Source: Planctomycetota bacterium
GTDB lineage: Bacteria > Planctomycetota > Planctomycetia > Pirellulales > UBA1268
Length of the DNA: 64,000 bases
Reading direction: 5' to 3'
NCBI GenBank assembly: GCA_016872555.1
Contig: VGZO01000006.1
Coordinates: forward strand, 59,711 to 123,710
Shown here piece by piece: positions 1-13,925 of this stretch. Both the position numbers and the translations under genes were made by a program. The stretch's first letter is position 1, and each line of letters starts with the position of its first letter. A model generated the notes under the pieces. It was given only the letters and a program-made list of their open reading frames with translations. It had not been told where the DNA came from and ran no database searches.

Positions 1-372
1 GATCCGGAGATCGCCTGGGCGGGGCTCACCGAGCAGGAGGCGGCCGCGACGGGGCGGACCGTCGAGATCAGCCGATATCCCTGGGCGGCGAGCGGGCGGG
101 CGCAGGCCCTCGGCCGGACCGACGGGTTGACGAAGCTGGTCGTCGATCCCGAAAGCGAGCGCGTGCTGGGGGTGGGGATCGTCGGCGCCGGGGCCGGCGA
201 ACTGGTCGCCGAGGGGGCGCTGGCGATCGAGATGGGGTGCACGGCCCGCGACCTCGCCGAGACGATCCACCCGCATCCGACCCTCGGCGAGACGGTCGCG
301 TTCTCGGCCGAAAACCACCTCGGTACGGCGACCGAGATCTACCGCCCGCGCGGTGACGCGCTGGCCCGCTGA
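1..372 (+). CDS. lpd: Dihydrolipoyl dehydrogenase (E3), C-terminal part only
   Basis: The reading frame is open from the first base of the window, so only the last 123 residues are present. They form the dimerisation domain of the FAD pyridine-nucleotide disulfide oxidoreductases. The HPHPTLGET motif holds the His of the catalytic His-Glu pair of dihydrolipoyl dehydrogenase, and the ending (sequence around TEIYRPR) resembles the E. coli type of Lpd. E3 reoxidises the dihydrolipoyl arms of 2-oxoacid dehydrogenase complexes with NAD+. It lies directly upstream of aceE, so it may be the E3 of the pyruvate dehydrogenase complex. The N-terminal FAD domain and redox disulfide are outside the window, so a related reductase cannot be fully excluded. 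Confidence 0.85.
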   Translation, partial: DPEIAWAGLTEQEAAATGRTVEISRYPWAASGRAQALGRTDGLTKLVVDPESERVLGVGIVGAGAGELVAEGALAIEMGCTARDLAETIHPHPTLGETVAFSAENHLGTATEIYRPRGDALAR

Positions 373-703
373 GGCCGGCGGGGCCGACCTGCGGGCCGTG
401 GAGCGGGTGAGGCTTGGGGGAAACAAGGGCTGCCTGTCCCCTAACTTCATGCAAGCGAGTCGGTGTGCCGGTCACGGATGACCGGGGTGCAACCGCTCGG
501 CTCGGTGCATGCCGCCCAGGCGGCAGTCGCTGCTCCGCGGTGTTTCCTGCAACGGCAACGGTCCGATGCCCGGGCAGCCAGCGGGCCGGGAGGGCTTTTC
601 CGGCAGAGAGCGCGTGTCAATCCGCGCCGATGATGCGGCCTTTACGGTCAGCGGCAGTGGGGGAATAATGTCGGGTTTTCACCCACCGCGAGGGAGTTGC
701 GCC
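373..703 (+). other. Leader region between lpd and aceE, with a short hairpin
   Basis: This 331-base stretch has no convincing gene; the aceE frame is open through part of it but the base pattern is not coding-like. A perfect inverted repeat CCGGTCA-CGGA-TGACCGG lies at 468-485. No T-tract follows it, so it is not a standard terminator. The region could hold the aceE promoter and a leader structure, but no clear -35/-10 pair is visible. Confidence 0.4.
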
Positions 704-3502
704 ATGGCCAGTCCCGAGATCCGCACGACCGACGGTCGCTCCGACCCGCCAGGGAACGGTGCGCCCCGCGGCATGCCTGGGGGCGTCGCGCCCGGCGGTA
801 ACGATACCCCCGCCCGGGGGGATGGGGTGACTGCGGTCGACACCGATCCGTCGGAGACGCGGGAGTGGCTCGACTCGCTCCGCTACGTGATCTCCAGCCG
901 GGGTGAGGATCGCGCCGCGTATCTGCTGCAGGCGATCGAGCAGGAAGCAGCCCGGCTCGGCGTGCCGCTGCCGTTCTCCGTCACCACCCCCTACATCAAC
1001 ACGATCCCCGTCGACCGCCAGCCCCCGTTCCCCGGCAACCGCGAGATCGAACGGCGGATCAAGAGCATCATCCGCTGGAACGCGATGGCGATGGTTGTCC
1101 GTGCCAACCGCGAAGACAAGAGCATCGGCGGCCACATCTCGACGTTCGCCTCCTCGGCGACCCTGGTCGAAGTCGCCCTCAACCATTTCATCCGTGGCCG
1201 TGGCGACGACTGCTCCGGTGACCAGGTCTATTTCCAGGGACATGCCTCCCCGGGGATCTATGCCCGGGCGTTCCTCGAGGGGCGGATCAGCGAGAAGCAG
1301 CTGGAGAACTTCCGTCGCGAGCTGGCCACCGGGGGCGGACTGTCGAGCTATCCGCACCCCTGGCTGATGCCCGGGTTCTGGGAGTTCCCCACCGTGTCGA
1401 TGGGGCTCGGGCCGCTGATGGCGATCTACCAGGCGCGGTTCAACAAGTACCTCCAGGACCGTGGCATCAAGGACACCAGCCGGCAGCACGTGTGGTGCTT
1501 CATCGGCGACGGCGAGACCGACGAGCCGGAGACGCTCGGGGCGATCTCCCTGGCCGCCCGCGAGCGCCTCGACAACCTCGTGTTCGTCATCAACTGCAAC
1601 CTCCAGCGCCTCGACGGGCCGGTCCGCGGCAACGGCAAGATCATCCAGGAACTGGAAGGGGTGTTCCGGGGTGCCGGCTGGAACGTCGTCAAGGTGATCT
1701 GGGGCGACGAGTGGGATCCGCTCCTCGAGCGCGACGACAAAGGGCTGCTCGTCCGGCGGATGAACGAGGTCGTCGACGGGCAGTTCCAGAAGTACGTCGT
1801 CATGCCCGGCAACTACATCCGCGAGCACTTCTTCGGAGTTGCGCCCGAGCTCGCCGAGATGGTCTCCCACCTCTCCGACGAGAAACTCAAGAAGCTGCGC
1901 CGCGGCGGCCACGATCCCGAGAAGGTCTATGCCGCCTACGCCGCGGCGATGCAGTGCCACGGCCGCCCGACCGTGATCCTCGCCAAGACGATCAAGGGCT
2001 ACGGCCTCGGCGAGGTCGGCGAGGGGCGCAACGTCACCCACCAGCAGAAGAAGCTCAACGAGGAAGAGCTGCGCGCCTTCCGCTCGCGGTTCGGCATCCC
2101 GATCTCCGACGACGAGGTGGCCAAGGCCCCGTTCTACCGCCCGGCCGAGGATTCTCCGGAGATGCGCTACCTGCGCGAACGGCGTGAGGCGCTCGGCGGC
2201 TACGTCCCTTCCCGGCCGACCGACAGCCCGCGGCTGAAGACGCCGGCGCTGGCCGACTACCTCGGCTTCATCGAGAAGAGCGCCGGCCGCGAGGTCTCGA
2301 CGACCACCGGCGCGGTGACGCTGATGGCGTCGCTCCTCAAGGACAAGTCGGTCGGCCGCCACATCGTGCCGATCGTCCCCGACGAGTCGCGGACGTTCGG
2401 GATGGACCCGCTGTTCAAGCAGTGCGGTATCTACGCCCACACCGGCCAGCTCTACGAGCCGGTCGACTCCGACCAGCTCCTCTACTACCGCGAGGCCAAG
2501 GACGGCCAGATCCTCGAGGAGGGGATCACCGAGGCGGGGAGCATGTCGAGCTTCATCGCCGCCGGGACGGCCTACGCCAGCCATGGCGTGCCCATGATCC
2601 CGATCTTCATCTACTACTCGATGTTCGGGTTCCAGCGGATCGGCGACCTGATCTGGGCCGCCTGCGATTGCCGGGCGCGCGGCTTCCTCCTCGGCGGCAC
2701 CGCCGGGCGGACGACGCTCGCGGGCGAGGGGCTCCAGCACCAGGACGGCCACAGCCACCTGTTCGCGATGGCCTACCCCACCGTCCGCGCCTACGATCCG
2801 GCGTTTGTCTACGAGACGACGGTGATCATGCTCGACGGGATGCGGCGGATGTACGCCGAGAGCGAAGAGTGGATCTACTACATCACCGTCTACAACGAGA
2901 ACTACGAGATGCCACCGATGCCCGCCGGCTGCGAGGCGGGGATCCTCGAGGGGGCGTACCGGCTCCGCGAGGTTCCGGCCAACGGCCCGGCGGTCGCGCC
3001 GCGTCTGCCGCCCGTGCAGCTGCTCGGATCGGGTGCGATCCTCCGCGAGGTGATCCGGGCCTCCGCGATCCTCGCCGAGCAGTACGGCATCGCCTCGACG
3101 GTGTGGAGCGTGACCAGCTGGAAGGAGCTCCGCCGCAACGCCCAGGAGTGCCGGCGCTGGAACATGCTCCACCCCGAGGCGGAGCCGCGGCGCAGCTACC
3201 TCGAGACCACGATCGGCGCGGCCGATGGCGTGTTCGTCGCCGCCAGCGATCACGTGCGCGCCGTCCCCGAGCAGCTCGATCCGTGGATCCCTGGCGGCCT
3301 GTTCGTCCTCGGCACCGACGGCTTCGGGCGCAGCGACACGCGCGGTCCGCTCCGCCGGCACTTCGAGGTCGACGCCGAATGCGTCGTGATCGCGACGCTG
3401 TCGCGGTTGGCGGCAGCGGGCGCGATCAACGCCGATGTCGTCGCCGCCGCGATCCGTCGGCTCGGCGTGAATCCCGACAAGATCGACGCCGCGCTGGCCT
3501 GA
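704..3502 (+). CDS. aceE: Pyruvate dehydrogenase E1 component, homodimeric type
   Basis: The 932-residue product is the thiamine-diphosphate E1 that decarboxylates pyruvate and acetylates the lipoyl arm of E2. The ThDP motif begins with GDGETDEPE (about residue 267) and closes with the NCNLQRLDGP segment that is diagnostic of the AceE family rather than of two-subunit E1. The length is close to E. coli AceE (887) plus a low-complexity N-terminus of about 45 residues. The frame is open from 509, but the ATG at 704 is preferred because GAGGGAG lies 7 bases upstream; an ATG at 668 is the alternative. aceF follows after 65 bases, so the two are probably co-transcribed. Confidence 0.96.
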   Translation: MASPEIRTTDGRSDPPGNGAPRGMPGGVAPGGNDTPARGDGVTAVDTDPSETREWLDSLRYVISSRGEDRAAYLLQAIEQEAARLGVPLPFSVTTPYINTIPVDRQPPFPGNREIERRIKSIIRWNAMAMVVRANREDKSIGGHISTFASSATLVEVALNHFIRGRGDDCSGDQVYFQGHASPGIYARAFLEGRISEKQLENFRRELATGGGLSSYPHPWLMPGFWEFPTVSMGLGPLMAIYQARFNKYLQDRGIKDTSRQHVWCFIGDGETDEPETLGAISLAARERLDNLVFVINCNLQRLDGPVRGNGKIIQELEGVFRGAGWNVVKVIWGDEWDPLLERDDKGLLVRRMNEVVDGQFQKYVVMPGNYIREHFFGVAPELAEMVSHLSDEKLKKLRRGGHDPEKVYAAYAAAMQCHGRPTVILAKTIKGYGLGEVGEGRNVTHQQKKLNEEELRAFRSRFGIPISDDEVAKAPFYRPAEDSPEMRYLRERREALGGYVPSRPTDSPRLKTPALADYLGFIEKSAGREVSTTTGAVTLMASLLKDKSVGRHIVPIVPDESRTFGMDPLFKQCGIYAHTGQLYEPVDSDQLLYYREAKDGQILEEGITEAGSMSSFIAAGTAYASHGVPMIPIFIYYSMFGFQRIGDLIWAACDCRARGFLLGGTAGRTTLAGEGLQHQDGHSHLFAMAYPTVRAYDPAFVYETTVIMLDGMRRMYAESEEWIYYITVYNENYEMPPMPAGCEAGILEGAYRLREVPANGPAVAPRLPPVQLLGSGAILREVIRASAILAEQYGIASTVWSVTSWKELRRNAQECRRWNMLHPEAEPRRSYLETTIGAADGVFVAASDHVRAVPEQLDPWIPGGLFVLGTDGFGRSDTRGPLRRHFEVDAECVVIATLSRLAAAGAINADVVAAAIRRLGVNPDKIDAALA

Positions 3503-3567
3503 CCCGTCCGCCGCCTCCGTCACCCCCGCTTCCCTCCCGTTCCCTTCCTCCGTCCGAAGCGACCAGC

Positions 3568-4902
3568 ATGGCCACCGAATTCAAGCTGCCCGACCTGGGC
3601 GAGAACATCGCCTCCGGTGACGTCGTCACCGTGTTCGTCAAGCCCGGCGACGTCATCCGCCCGGGTCAGGCGATCCTCGAGGTGGAAACCGACAAGGCGG
3701 TGATCGAGGTGCCCTGCCCGCCGGGGGGCACCGTCGCCGAGGTCCTCGTCTCCAAGGGAGATACCGTCACGGTCGGCCAAGCGCTGATCACGCTCGGGGG
3801 CGCGGCCGGCGCCCCGTCTCCGGCGGCCACCGCGGCGCCAGCCCCGGCTCCCGCGGCCCCGGTTGCCACAGCCCCCGTGCCGGCCGCGCCGGCGCCGCGG
3901 CCGGCGGCTTCCGCGCCCCCCGCCGCGCCGGCTCCCGAGCCGGTCGCAAGCGCGCCGCCGAGCCGGCCCGCCGCCCCCGCCCCCGAGCCGCCTGCGACGA
4001 TCGAACCGGCCGGCCCCGCGGTGCGGCGCCTGGCGCGCGAGCTGGGCGTCGAATTGGCGGCCGTGCGCGGCAGTGGTCCGGGAGGGAGAATCGTCCGCGA
4101 GGACGTCGTCGCCGCGGTCCGGCAGTCGGCCGGGCAGGCGCGCCCGGGCGGCACGCCGGCCGTGCGGTCCCGCGGGGCGGGGGGCGAGAGCGACGACTGG
4201 GGGCCGATCCGCCGCGAGCAATTGTCGCGGATGCGCAAGACGATCGCCGCCAACATGGTGCGCAGCGTCACCACGATCCCGCACCTCACCAATTTCGACG
4301 ACGCCGACGTCACCGAGCTGGAGCGGCTCCGTAAGGCGAGCGCCGAGGAGCATGCCAAGGCCAACGTCAAGCTCACGGCGCTGAGCTTCGTGATCAAGGC
4401 GGTGAGCCTGTCGCTCCGGCTCCACCCCACGATCAACGCCACGATCGACACCGACAAGGGGGAGATCGTCTACAAGGACTACGTCAACATCGGCCTCGCA
4501 GTCGACACCCCGCGCGGGCTGGTCGTCCCCGTGCTCCGCGACTGCGACACGCTCTCGATTCCCGAGATCGCCCAGGCCGTGGCGGCGACGGCCGACAAGG
4601 CGAAGAACGCGCAGTACGGCCTCGAGGATCTCCGGGGCGGCACGTTCACGATCAGCAATCTCGGCGCGATCGGCGGCACCTACTCGACGCCGATCATCAA
4701 CTGGCCCGAGGTGGCGATCTTGCTCGTCGGCCGGTCGCGGAAGATGCCGGTCGTCCACGAAGACCGGATCGAGCCGCGGTTGATGATGCCGCTGTCGCTG
4801 TCCTACGACCATCGCCTCGTCGACGGCGCCGCGGCGGCCCGCTTCCTCTCCGAGGTGATCGGCTACCTCGAGAGCCCCGGCCGGCTGCTGCTGGCCCGCT
4901 GA
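3568..4902 (+). CDS. aceF: Dihydrolipoamide acetyltransferase (E2p) of pyruvate dehydrogenase
   Basis: The 444-residue E2 has three parts. An N-terminal lipoyl domain (1-80) carries the lipoylation site ETDKAVIE, with Lys43. A long Ala/Pro linker (about 85-150) leads to a peripheral subunit-binding domain (about 151-185, [17 protein letters not shown]), and a catalytic chloramphenicol acetyltransferase-like domain carries DHRLVDG near the C-terminus. There is one lipoyl domain, whereas E. coli AceF has three. It transfers the acetyl group from lipoamide to CoA. The position right after aceE supports assignment to the pyruvate rather than the 2-oxoglutarate complex. Confidence 0.93.
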   Translation: MATEFKLPDLGENIASGDVVTVFVKPGDVIRPGQAILEVETDKAVIEVPCPPGGTVAEVLVSKGDTVTVGQALITLGGAAGAPSPAATAAPAPAPAAPVATAPVPAAPAPRPAASAPPAAPAPEPVASAPPSRPAAPAPEPPATIEPAGPAVRRLARELGVELAAVRGSGPGGRIVREDVVAAVRQSAGQARPGGTPAVRSRGAGGESDDWGPIRREQLSRMRKTIAANMVRSVTTIPHLTNFDDADVTELERLRKASAEEHAKANVKLTALSFVIKAVSLSLRLHPTINATIDTDKGEIVYKDYVNIGLAVDTPRGLVVPVLRDCDTLSIPEIAQAVAATADKAKNAQYGLEDLRGGTFTISNLGAIGGTYSTPIINWPEVAILLVGRSRKMPVVHEDRIEPRLMMPLSLSYDHRLVDGAAAARFLSEVIGYLESPGRLLLAR

Positions 4903-4931
4903 CATCCCGCTTCAATCTGGAAACCCATCTC

Positions 4932-7868
<2,937 letters not shown>

Positions 7869-8034
7869 GCCGCGGACGGTGCCGGTGCGGGCGGCCGCAG
7901 CGGGATCCGCCGGGGTTTCCAAGCCCGCCCGTCCGATGGTCAACTAGTCGCGGAGCCGGGCGGCCCCCCGAAGCCCTCCCCGAGCCGATTCCGTCTCCTC
8001 CCCACCCATGCCCCGCCCCGGCGGTGATTCACCC

Positions 8035-9306
<1,272 letters not shown>

Positions 9307-9341
9307 GCACGGCACGGGATGACGCGAGCGGAGGAGCGAAC

Positions 9342-10727
9342 GTGCGGCACGAGTTGGTGATCATCGGCGCCGGTCCCGGCGGCTATGTGGCGGCGATCCG
9401 GGCGGCGCAGCTGGGGATCGCGACGGCGATCGTCGAACGCGAGCCGCGCCTCGGGGGCACCTGCCTGCGGGTCGGTTGCATCCCCTCCAAAGCGCTCCTC
9501 GAATCGAGCCACCGCTACGAGGAGGCGGCCCACGGGCTCTCCGTCCACGGCGTGAAGGTCAGCGGTGTCGCGCTCGACTTGGCGACGATGCTCGCCCGCA
9601 AGGACGAGGTCGTCGCCACGCTCGCCAAAGGGGTCGAGGCCCTGCTCGCCAAGCACAAGGTCACGCGGCTCCGGGGCACCGGCCGGCTCGCCGGGCCAGG
9701 GCGGGTCGAGGTCACCGGCGACGACAACGTGAAGACGGTCATCGACGCCGACAAAATCCTCCTCGCGGTCGGCAGCCGCCCCGTGGTGCTGCCCGGCGTG
9801 GTCGTCGACGGCCAGCGCGTCGGCACGAGCACCGAGGCGCTCGCCTTCGACACGGTGCCCGCCCACCTCGTGGTGATCGGAGGCGGCTACATCGGCCTCG
9901 AACTGGGGAGCGTGTGGCGCCGTCTCGGGGCGAAGGTCACGGTGCTCGAATACGCCGACCGGATCCTCACCGGGATCGACGGCGAGATCGCCACCGAAGC
10001 CCTCGGCCTGTTCCGCCGCCAGGGGCTCGAGATCCGCCTCGGCGCCAAGGTCACCAGCGCCCGGGCGGTCGAAGGCGGCTGCCTGGTCGAATGCGAGGGG
10101 ATGGAGCCGATCCGCTGCGACCGCGTCCTGGCCGCCACCGGCCGGCGTCCGGCGACCGACGACGTCGGGCTCGAGACGGTCGGAATCACGCCCGACCGGC
10201 GCGGGTTCATTCCCGTCGACGACCATTTCCGGACGTCGGCACCGGGCGTGTGGGCGATCGGCGACTGCATCCCGGGGCCGATGCTCGCCCACAAGGCGGA
10301 GGAAGACGGCGTCGCCTGCGTCGAGGGGATCCGCGGCGGCTGGGTCCACGTCGACTACGACCTCGTCCCCGCCGTCGTCTTCACCCATCCGGAGATCGCC
10401 GCGGTCGGCAAGACCGAGGAGCAACTCGTGGCCGCCGGCGCGCCGTACGTGAAGGGGGCGTTCCCGTTCCGGGCCAACGGCCGGGCGCGGACGATCAACG
10501 ACACCACCGGGAAGGTCAAGCTCCTCGCCGACAAGGCGTCCGGCCGCGTGCTCGGCGTCCACGTCATCGGTCCGTCGGCCGGCGACATCGTCGGCGAGGC
10601 GGCGGCGGCGATGGCGTTCGGGGCGACCGCCGAGGACATCGCCCGCGTCTGCCACGCCCACCCCACGCTGCCGGAAGCGCTCAAGGAGGCGGCGCTGGCG
10701 GCGGAGGGGCGGGCGATCCACGCCTGA
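9342..10727 (+). CDS. lpd: Dihydrolipoyl dehydrogenase (E3), second copy
   Basis: The complete 461-residue flavoprotein has an N-terminal FAD motif GAGPGGYVAAIRAAQLG, the redox-active disulfide in GGTCLRVGCIPSK, an NAD-binding GGGYIGLELGSVW, a second FAD motif (WAIGDCIPGPMLAHKAEEDG), and HAHPTLPE with the catalytic His-Glu pair. It starts at GTG 9342 with GGAGGAG upstream and lies 35 bases after sucB, so it probably serves the 2-oxoglutarate complex. Its C-terminal region differs clearly from the partial E3 at the window start; the two are not a recent duplication. Confidence 0.96.
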   Translation: MRHELVIIGAGPGGYVAAIRAAQLGIATAIVEREPRLGGTCLRVGCIPSKALLESSHRYEEAAHGLSVHGVKVSGVALDLATMLARKDEVVATLAKGVEALLAKHKVTRLRGTGRLAGPGRVEVTGDDNVKTVIDADKILLAVGSRPVVLPGVVVDGQRVGTSTEALAFDTVPAHLVVIGGGYIGLELGSVWRRLGAKVTVLEYADRILTGIDGEIATEALGLFRRQGLEIRLGAKVTSARAVEGGCLVECEGMEPIRCDRVLAATGRRPATDDVGLETVGITPDRRGFIPVDDHFRTSAPGVWAIGDCIPGPMLAHKAEEDGVACVEGIRGGWVHVDYDLVPAVVFTHPEIAAVGKTEEQLVAAGAPYVKGAFPFRANGRARTINDTTGKVKLLADKASGRVLGVHVIGPSAGDIVGEAAAAMAFGATAEDIARVCHAHPTLPEALKEAALAAEGRAIHA

Positions 10728-10748
10728 CGCCTGCCGCCGTACGGTCGC

Positions 10749-11840
10749 TCATGCCGGCCAGGCCGTGCGGAGGAACCGCAGCCAGTTGCCGTGCATGACC
10801 TTCGCGACGTCGCCGGCGGGATAGCCCCGGGCCGCGAGCAGGTCGGCGACCCGCGCCAGGTCGGCGATCGTCGTCACGTCGGCCGGGCACTGCTCGCGGC
10901 CGTAGCCGCCGTCGAGGTCGGAGCCGATGCCGACGTGGTCGGCGTTGCCGGCGATCTGGCAGACGTGGTCGAGGTGGTCGATGAGCACCTCGAGGCGGCA
11001 GCCGGTCCCTTCCGGCGTCGACGTGCCCCGGATCCACCCCGGGACCATCATCCAGGCGTCGAGCGCCCCGCCGATCACGGCGCCGCGCTCCACCAGCGCG
11101 CGGATCATGTCGTCGGAGAACTGCCGGTTGTGGTCGACCAGCGCCCGGCAATTGTTGTGGCTCGCCCACACCGGCCCGTGGAAGTGATCGAGTGCCGCCC
11201 AGAAGGCGGCGTCGCAGAGGTGGGTGGCGTCGAGGATCATCCCCAGCCGGTCCATCTCGGCGAGCAACTCCCTGCCCGCGGCGGAGAGCTCGGCCGAGGC
11301 GTTGGTGCCGTGGGCGTAGCGGCCGGGGCCGTAATGGGCCGGACCGCAGGCGCGGAGACCGTAGGCATGCGCCCGTTCGAGCCACGCCGGCGTGATCAGC
11401 GAATCGGCCCCCTCGAGCGAGAGGATGCAGCCGATCGGCAACCGGGCGGTATCGGCACCGCGCGCCAGCGCGTCCTGCCAGCGGGCGATGTGGGCGTCGA
11501 GCTCACGGCGGCCGGTGATCATCGCGATCTCCCCCGCCTCCTCCATCACCAGGTACCAGTGGCGCTGGGCCTGCGTCTGGGCCCAGGCCTGCTCCGGCGA
11601 ATGCCAGCCGGGGAGGGGATTGTCGGGGGCGACGGCGCGGGCGATCTGCGTCGCCACGACCAGGCCGATGCCGCCGCGCCGCAATTCGGGCAGCGCGACC
11701 ACGGCGTTGCCCCGGTCGGGCTTGTCGGTGAGGCCGCGGGCGCGCTCCCGGGCATTGATCGCCGCCACCGGGAAACGCAGGTCGCGGTTCCACTCCATGG
11801 CGTTCATCGCCAGGTCGAGGTGGGCATCGACGACGAACAT
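10749..11840 (-). CDS. Membrane dipeptidase (M19, renal dipeptidase family)
   Basis: The 363-residue protein begins with VVDAHLDLAMN, the metal-binding HxD motif of family M19, and carries further conserved elements in SLEGADSL, DATHLCDAAFW, WASHNNCRAL and GIGSDLDGGYG. The family consists of zinc dipeptidases, with amidohydrolase fold, that act on diverse L-L and L-D dipeptides. No signal peptide is seen, which suggests a cytoplasmic enzyme. The ATG at 11838-11840 follows GAGGAG and is chosen over longer readings of the frame. It is the last gene of a probable RidA-permease-dipeptidase operon, converging on lpd. Confidence 0.9.
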   Translation of the reverse strand: MFVVDAHLDLAMNAMEWNRDLRFPVAAINARERARGLTDKPDRGNAVVALPELRRGGIGLVVATQIARAVAPDNPLPGWHSPEQAWAQTQAQRHWYLVMEEAGEIAMITGRRELDAHIARWQDALARGADTARLPIGCILSLEGADSLITPAWLERAHAYGLRACGPAHYGPGRYAHGTNASAELSAAGRELLAEMDRLGMILDATHLCDAAFWAALDHFHGPVWASHNNCRALVDHNRQFSDDMIRALVERGAVIGGALDAWMMVPGWIRGTSTPEGTGCRLEVLIDHLDHVCQIAGNADHVGIGSDLDGGYGREQCPADVTTIADLARVADLLAARGYPAGDVAKVMHGNWLRFLRTAWPA

Positions 11841-11944
11841 CGCGTCGCTCCTCGGGGGGATCGGCCGCCGGCCCCGTCGGCAGGCGGTCGACACAGTATG
11901 CGGTCGGCCGGCGGTGAACGCCGAGGGCTGTCGCCGATCGATCC

Positions 11945-13276
11945 CTACAGGACCCGGTCGAGGACGACCACGGTCGCCAGCGCGACTACCGAGACGATCG
12001 ATTCCATCGCCGTCCAGCTCCGCGCCGTGTCGGCGAGGGAGGTGCCGAACGCGTCGCGGAACATCCAGAACGCCACGTCGTTGACGTGGGAGCAGAACAG
12101 CGTCCCCGCGCCGACGGCGAGGACCGCCAGGTCGGGATCGGTACCGGCGTCGGCCAGCAGCGGCGCGAGGATCCCGGCCGCCGTCAGCCCCGCCACCGTC
12201 GCCGAACCGATGCACACCCGCAGCACCGCCGTCACGCCCCAGGCGAGGAGGAGCGGATCGAGCGGCAGGCCGCGGAGCGCGTCGGCCAGCGCCGCGTCGA
12301 CACGCGTGTCGACGAGCACCTGCCGGAACGCCCCCGACCCGGCGATCACCAGCAGCGTCGGTGCCACGTCGGCGATCGCCGTGCCGTAGATCCCCATCAC
12401 GTCCGGGAGGCTCGTGCCCCGGGCGATGCCCAGGGTCACTGCGGCGATCGCCAGCGCCACCAGCATCACCAGATCGGGCGCCGAGGCGAGGGCCAAGAAC
12501 CGGGCGACGATCGGGTCGGACGGCGGCCGCCAGGCCAGCAGCGAGGCGCCGCCGAGCAGGTAGACCGGCAGCAAGGCCGTGAGGAAGCTGACCACCGTCC
12601 CCGGCAGGGCGTCGTCGGTGGCGGGTGGGGCGGCCGACGTGTCGGGGGGAGCCGCACGCAGACCGCGCAGGCAGCGGACGAACAGCGGCCCGCCGACGAC
12701 GATCGCCGGCAGCGAGACGATCGTGCCGAGGAGCAACGTCCGCCCCATGTCGGCCTTGAACAGCGGCACCAGCGCCGTCGGCGCCGGATGGGGCGGGAGG
12801 AGCCCGTGGGCCACGCTCATCGCCGCGCAGGCCGGCAGGGCGACGCCGATCAGCGGCAGCCGGCCGCGCGCCGCGACGGCGCGGATGATCGGGAGGAGGA
12901 GCATGAAGGCGACGCCGTAAAACAGCGGGATTCCGACGACGAACCCCGTCGCCGCCATCGCCCAGCCGACGCGGCCGGGGCCGGCGGCCGTGCATAGCAC
13001 CCCCGCGATCCGCTGCGCGGCGCCGCTGGCGACGACGAGCCGGCCGAGCATCGCACCGGCGACGAGGGTCACGGCCAGTTGGCCGAACACCGCCCCCATC
13101 CCCTTCTGGAGCGTGCCGGCGATCGACGGTTCGGCGACGTCGGCTGGGTAGCCGAGGCCGATCAGGGCCCCGATCGAGACCACGAGGAAGGCGAGGAACG
13201 GCGGCACGCGCCATGCCGTGACCAGCGCCACCAAGGCGACGATCGCCGCGGCGACGGTGAGGAGCTGGGCCGGCAT
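11945..13276 (-). CDS. GntP family permease (gluconate/D-serine type)
   Basis: The 443-residue protein is hydrophobic throughout, with about 12 predicted membrane segments. The segment SVAHGLLPPHPAPTAL is the most conserved loop of the GntP gluconate:H+ symporter family, which also includes the D-serine carrier DsdX. The substrate cannot be read from sequence. The neighbours (RidA-like upstream by 13 bases, dipeptidase downstream) may favour an amino-acid or peptide-derived substrate over gluconate. The ATG at 13274-13276 opens directly on a membrane segment. Confidence 0.88.
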   Translation of the reverse strand: MPAQLLTVAAAIVALVALVTAWRVPPFLAFLVVSIGALIGLGYPADVAEPSIAGTLQKGMGAVFGQLAVTLVAGAMLGRLVVASGAAQRIAGVLCTAAGPGRVGWAMAATGFVVGIPLFYGVAFMLLLPIIRAVAARGRLPLIGVALPACAAMSVAHGLLPPHPAPTALVPLFKADMGRTLLLGTIVSLPAIVVGGPLFVRCLRGLRAAPPDTSAAPPATDDALPGTVVSFLTALLPVYLLGGASLLAWRPPSDPIVARFLALASAPDLVMLVALAIAAVTLGIARGTSLPDVMGIYGTAIADVAPTLLVIAGSGAFRQVLVDTRVDAALADALRGLPLDPLLLAWGVTAVLRVCIGSATVAGLTAAGILAPLLADAGTDPDLAVLAVGAGTLFCSHVNDVAFWMFRDAFGTSLADTARSWTAMESIVSVVALATVVVLDRVL

Positions 13277-13289
13277 CGGCGGGCGGTCC

Positions 13290-13769
13290 TCACGCCAATT
13301 CGAACGCCGCCTCGATCTCGACCGGAATGTCGTCGGGGAGGCAGGCCATGCCGACGGCGCTGCGGACGCCGATCCCGTGATCCGGTCCCCACACCGCCGC
13401 GAACAGCTCGCTGCAGCCGTTGATCACCGCCGGGTGCCGGGTGAAGTCGGGCGTGGCGTTGACCATCCCCAGCACCTTCACCACCCGGCCGATGCGGTCG
13501 AGGCTGCCGAGGCCGGCGACGAGCGTGGCGAGGATCGCCAGGCCGACCTGCCGGGCCGCCTCTTTCCCGGCGACCTCGTCGAGGTCGCGGCCGACACGCC
13601 CGCGGAGGAGCGTGCCGTCGGGAAGGAGCGGGCCGTGGCCCGAGACGAGCACCGTCCGCTCGACGATCACCAGCGGCTTGTAGACCCCCTTGGGCTTGGG
13701 TGGCGGCGGGAGCACGAGCGAGAGTCGCGCGAAGGCCGCAGTCGCGCCGTTACCCGTTGCCATTTCCAT
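13290..13769 (-). CDS. RidA/YjgF-YER057c-UK114 family protein
   Basis: The 159-residue product belongs to the longer RidA-like subfamily often annotated as endoribonuclease L-PSP. The conserved tail is visible: NATPDFTRHPAVINGCSELF, then RSAVGMACLPDDIPVEIEAAF. RidA proteins hydrolyse reactive enamine/imine intermediates released by PLP enzymes, although this longer subfamily has not been firmly assigned that activity. A second ATG six bases further in is an alternative start. It precedes the GntP permease by 13 bases. Confidence 0.85.
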   Translation of the reverse strand: MEMATGNGATAAFARLSLVLPPPPKPKGVYKPLVIVERTVLVSGHGPLLPDGTLLRGRVGRDLDEVAGKEAARQVGLAILATLVAGLGSLDRIGRVVKVLGMVNATPDFTRHPAVINGCSELFAAVWGPDHGIGVRSAVGMACLPDDIPVEIEAAFELA

Positions 13770-13925
13770 CGCGTTGCTCCCGAAATCCCCGGCCCGGCCG
13801 ACAGGGGCCACCAGGATACTCCGCCGCGTGGTCGCGCGCCGGCCCCGCCGCCTTGAATGGCAGCCGCGTGGCGGCGTAGGCTTCTTCTCGGCCGACCCCC
13901 TCGGGACCCGGCCGGGGAGGTGGCC

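Noticed and set aside
468-485. Hairpin before aceE as a terminator or riboswitch
   Set aside because: The stem is only seven bases, there is no T-tract after it, and nothing matches a known riboswitch core.
617-3523. Long antisense open frames opposite aceE, and similarly opposite sucA (4863-7943), the cytochrome (28403-32008) and others
   Set aside because: They run the length of strong genes on the other strand, are made of Arg/Asp/Gly/Ala-rich repetitive residues and have no family motifs. High GC removes stop codons from the opposite frames, so they are shadows.
12086-12997. Plus-strand 303-codon frame within the GntP permease
   Set aside because: It is Arg/Gly/Asp/Gln-rich low-complexity sequence opposite a clear membrane transporter.
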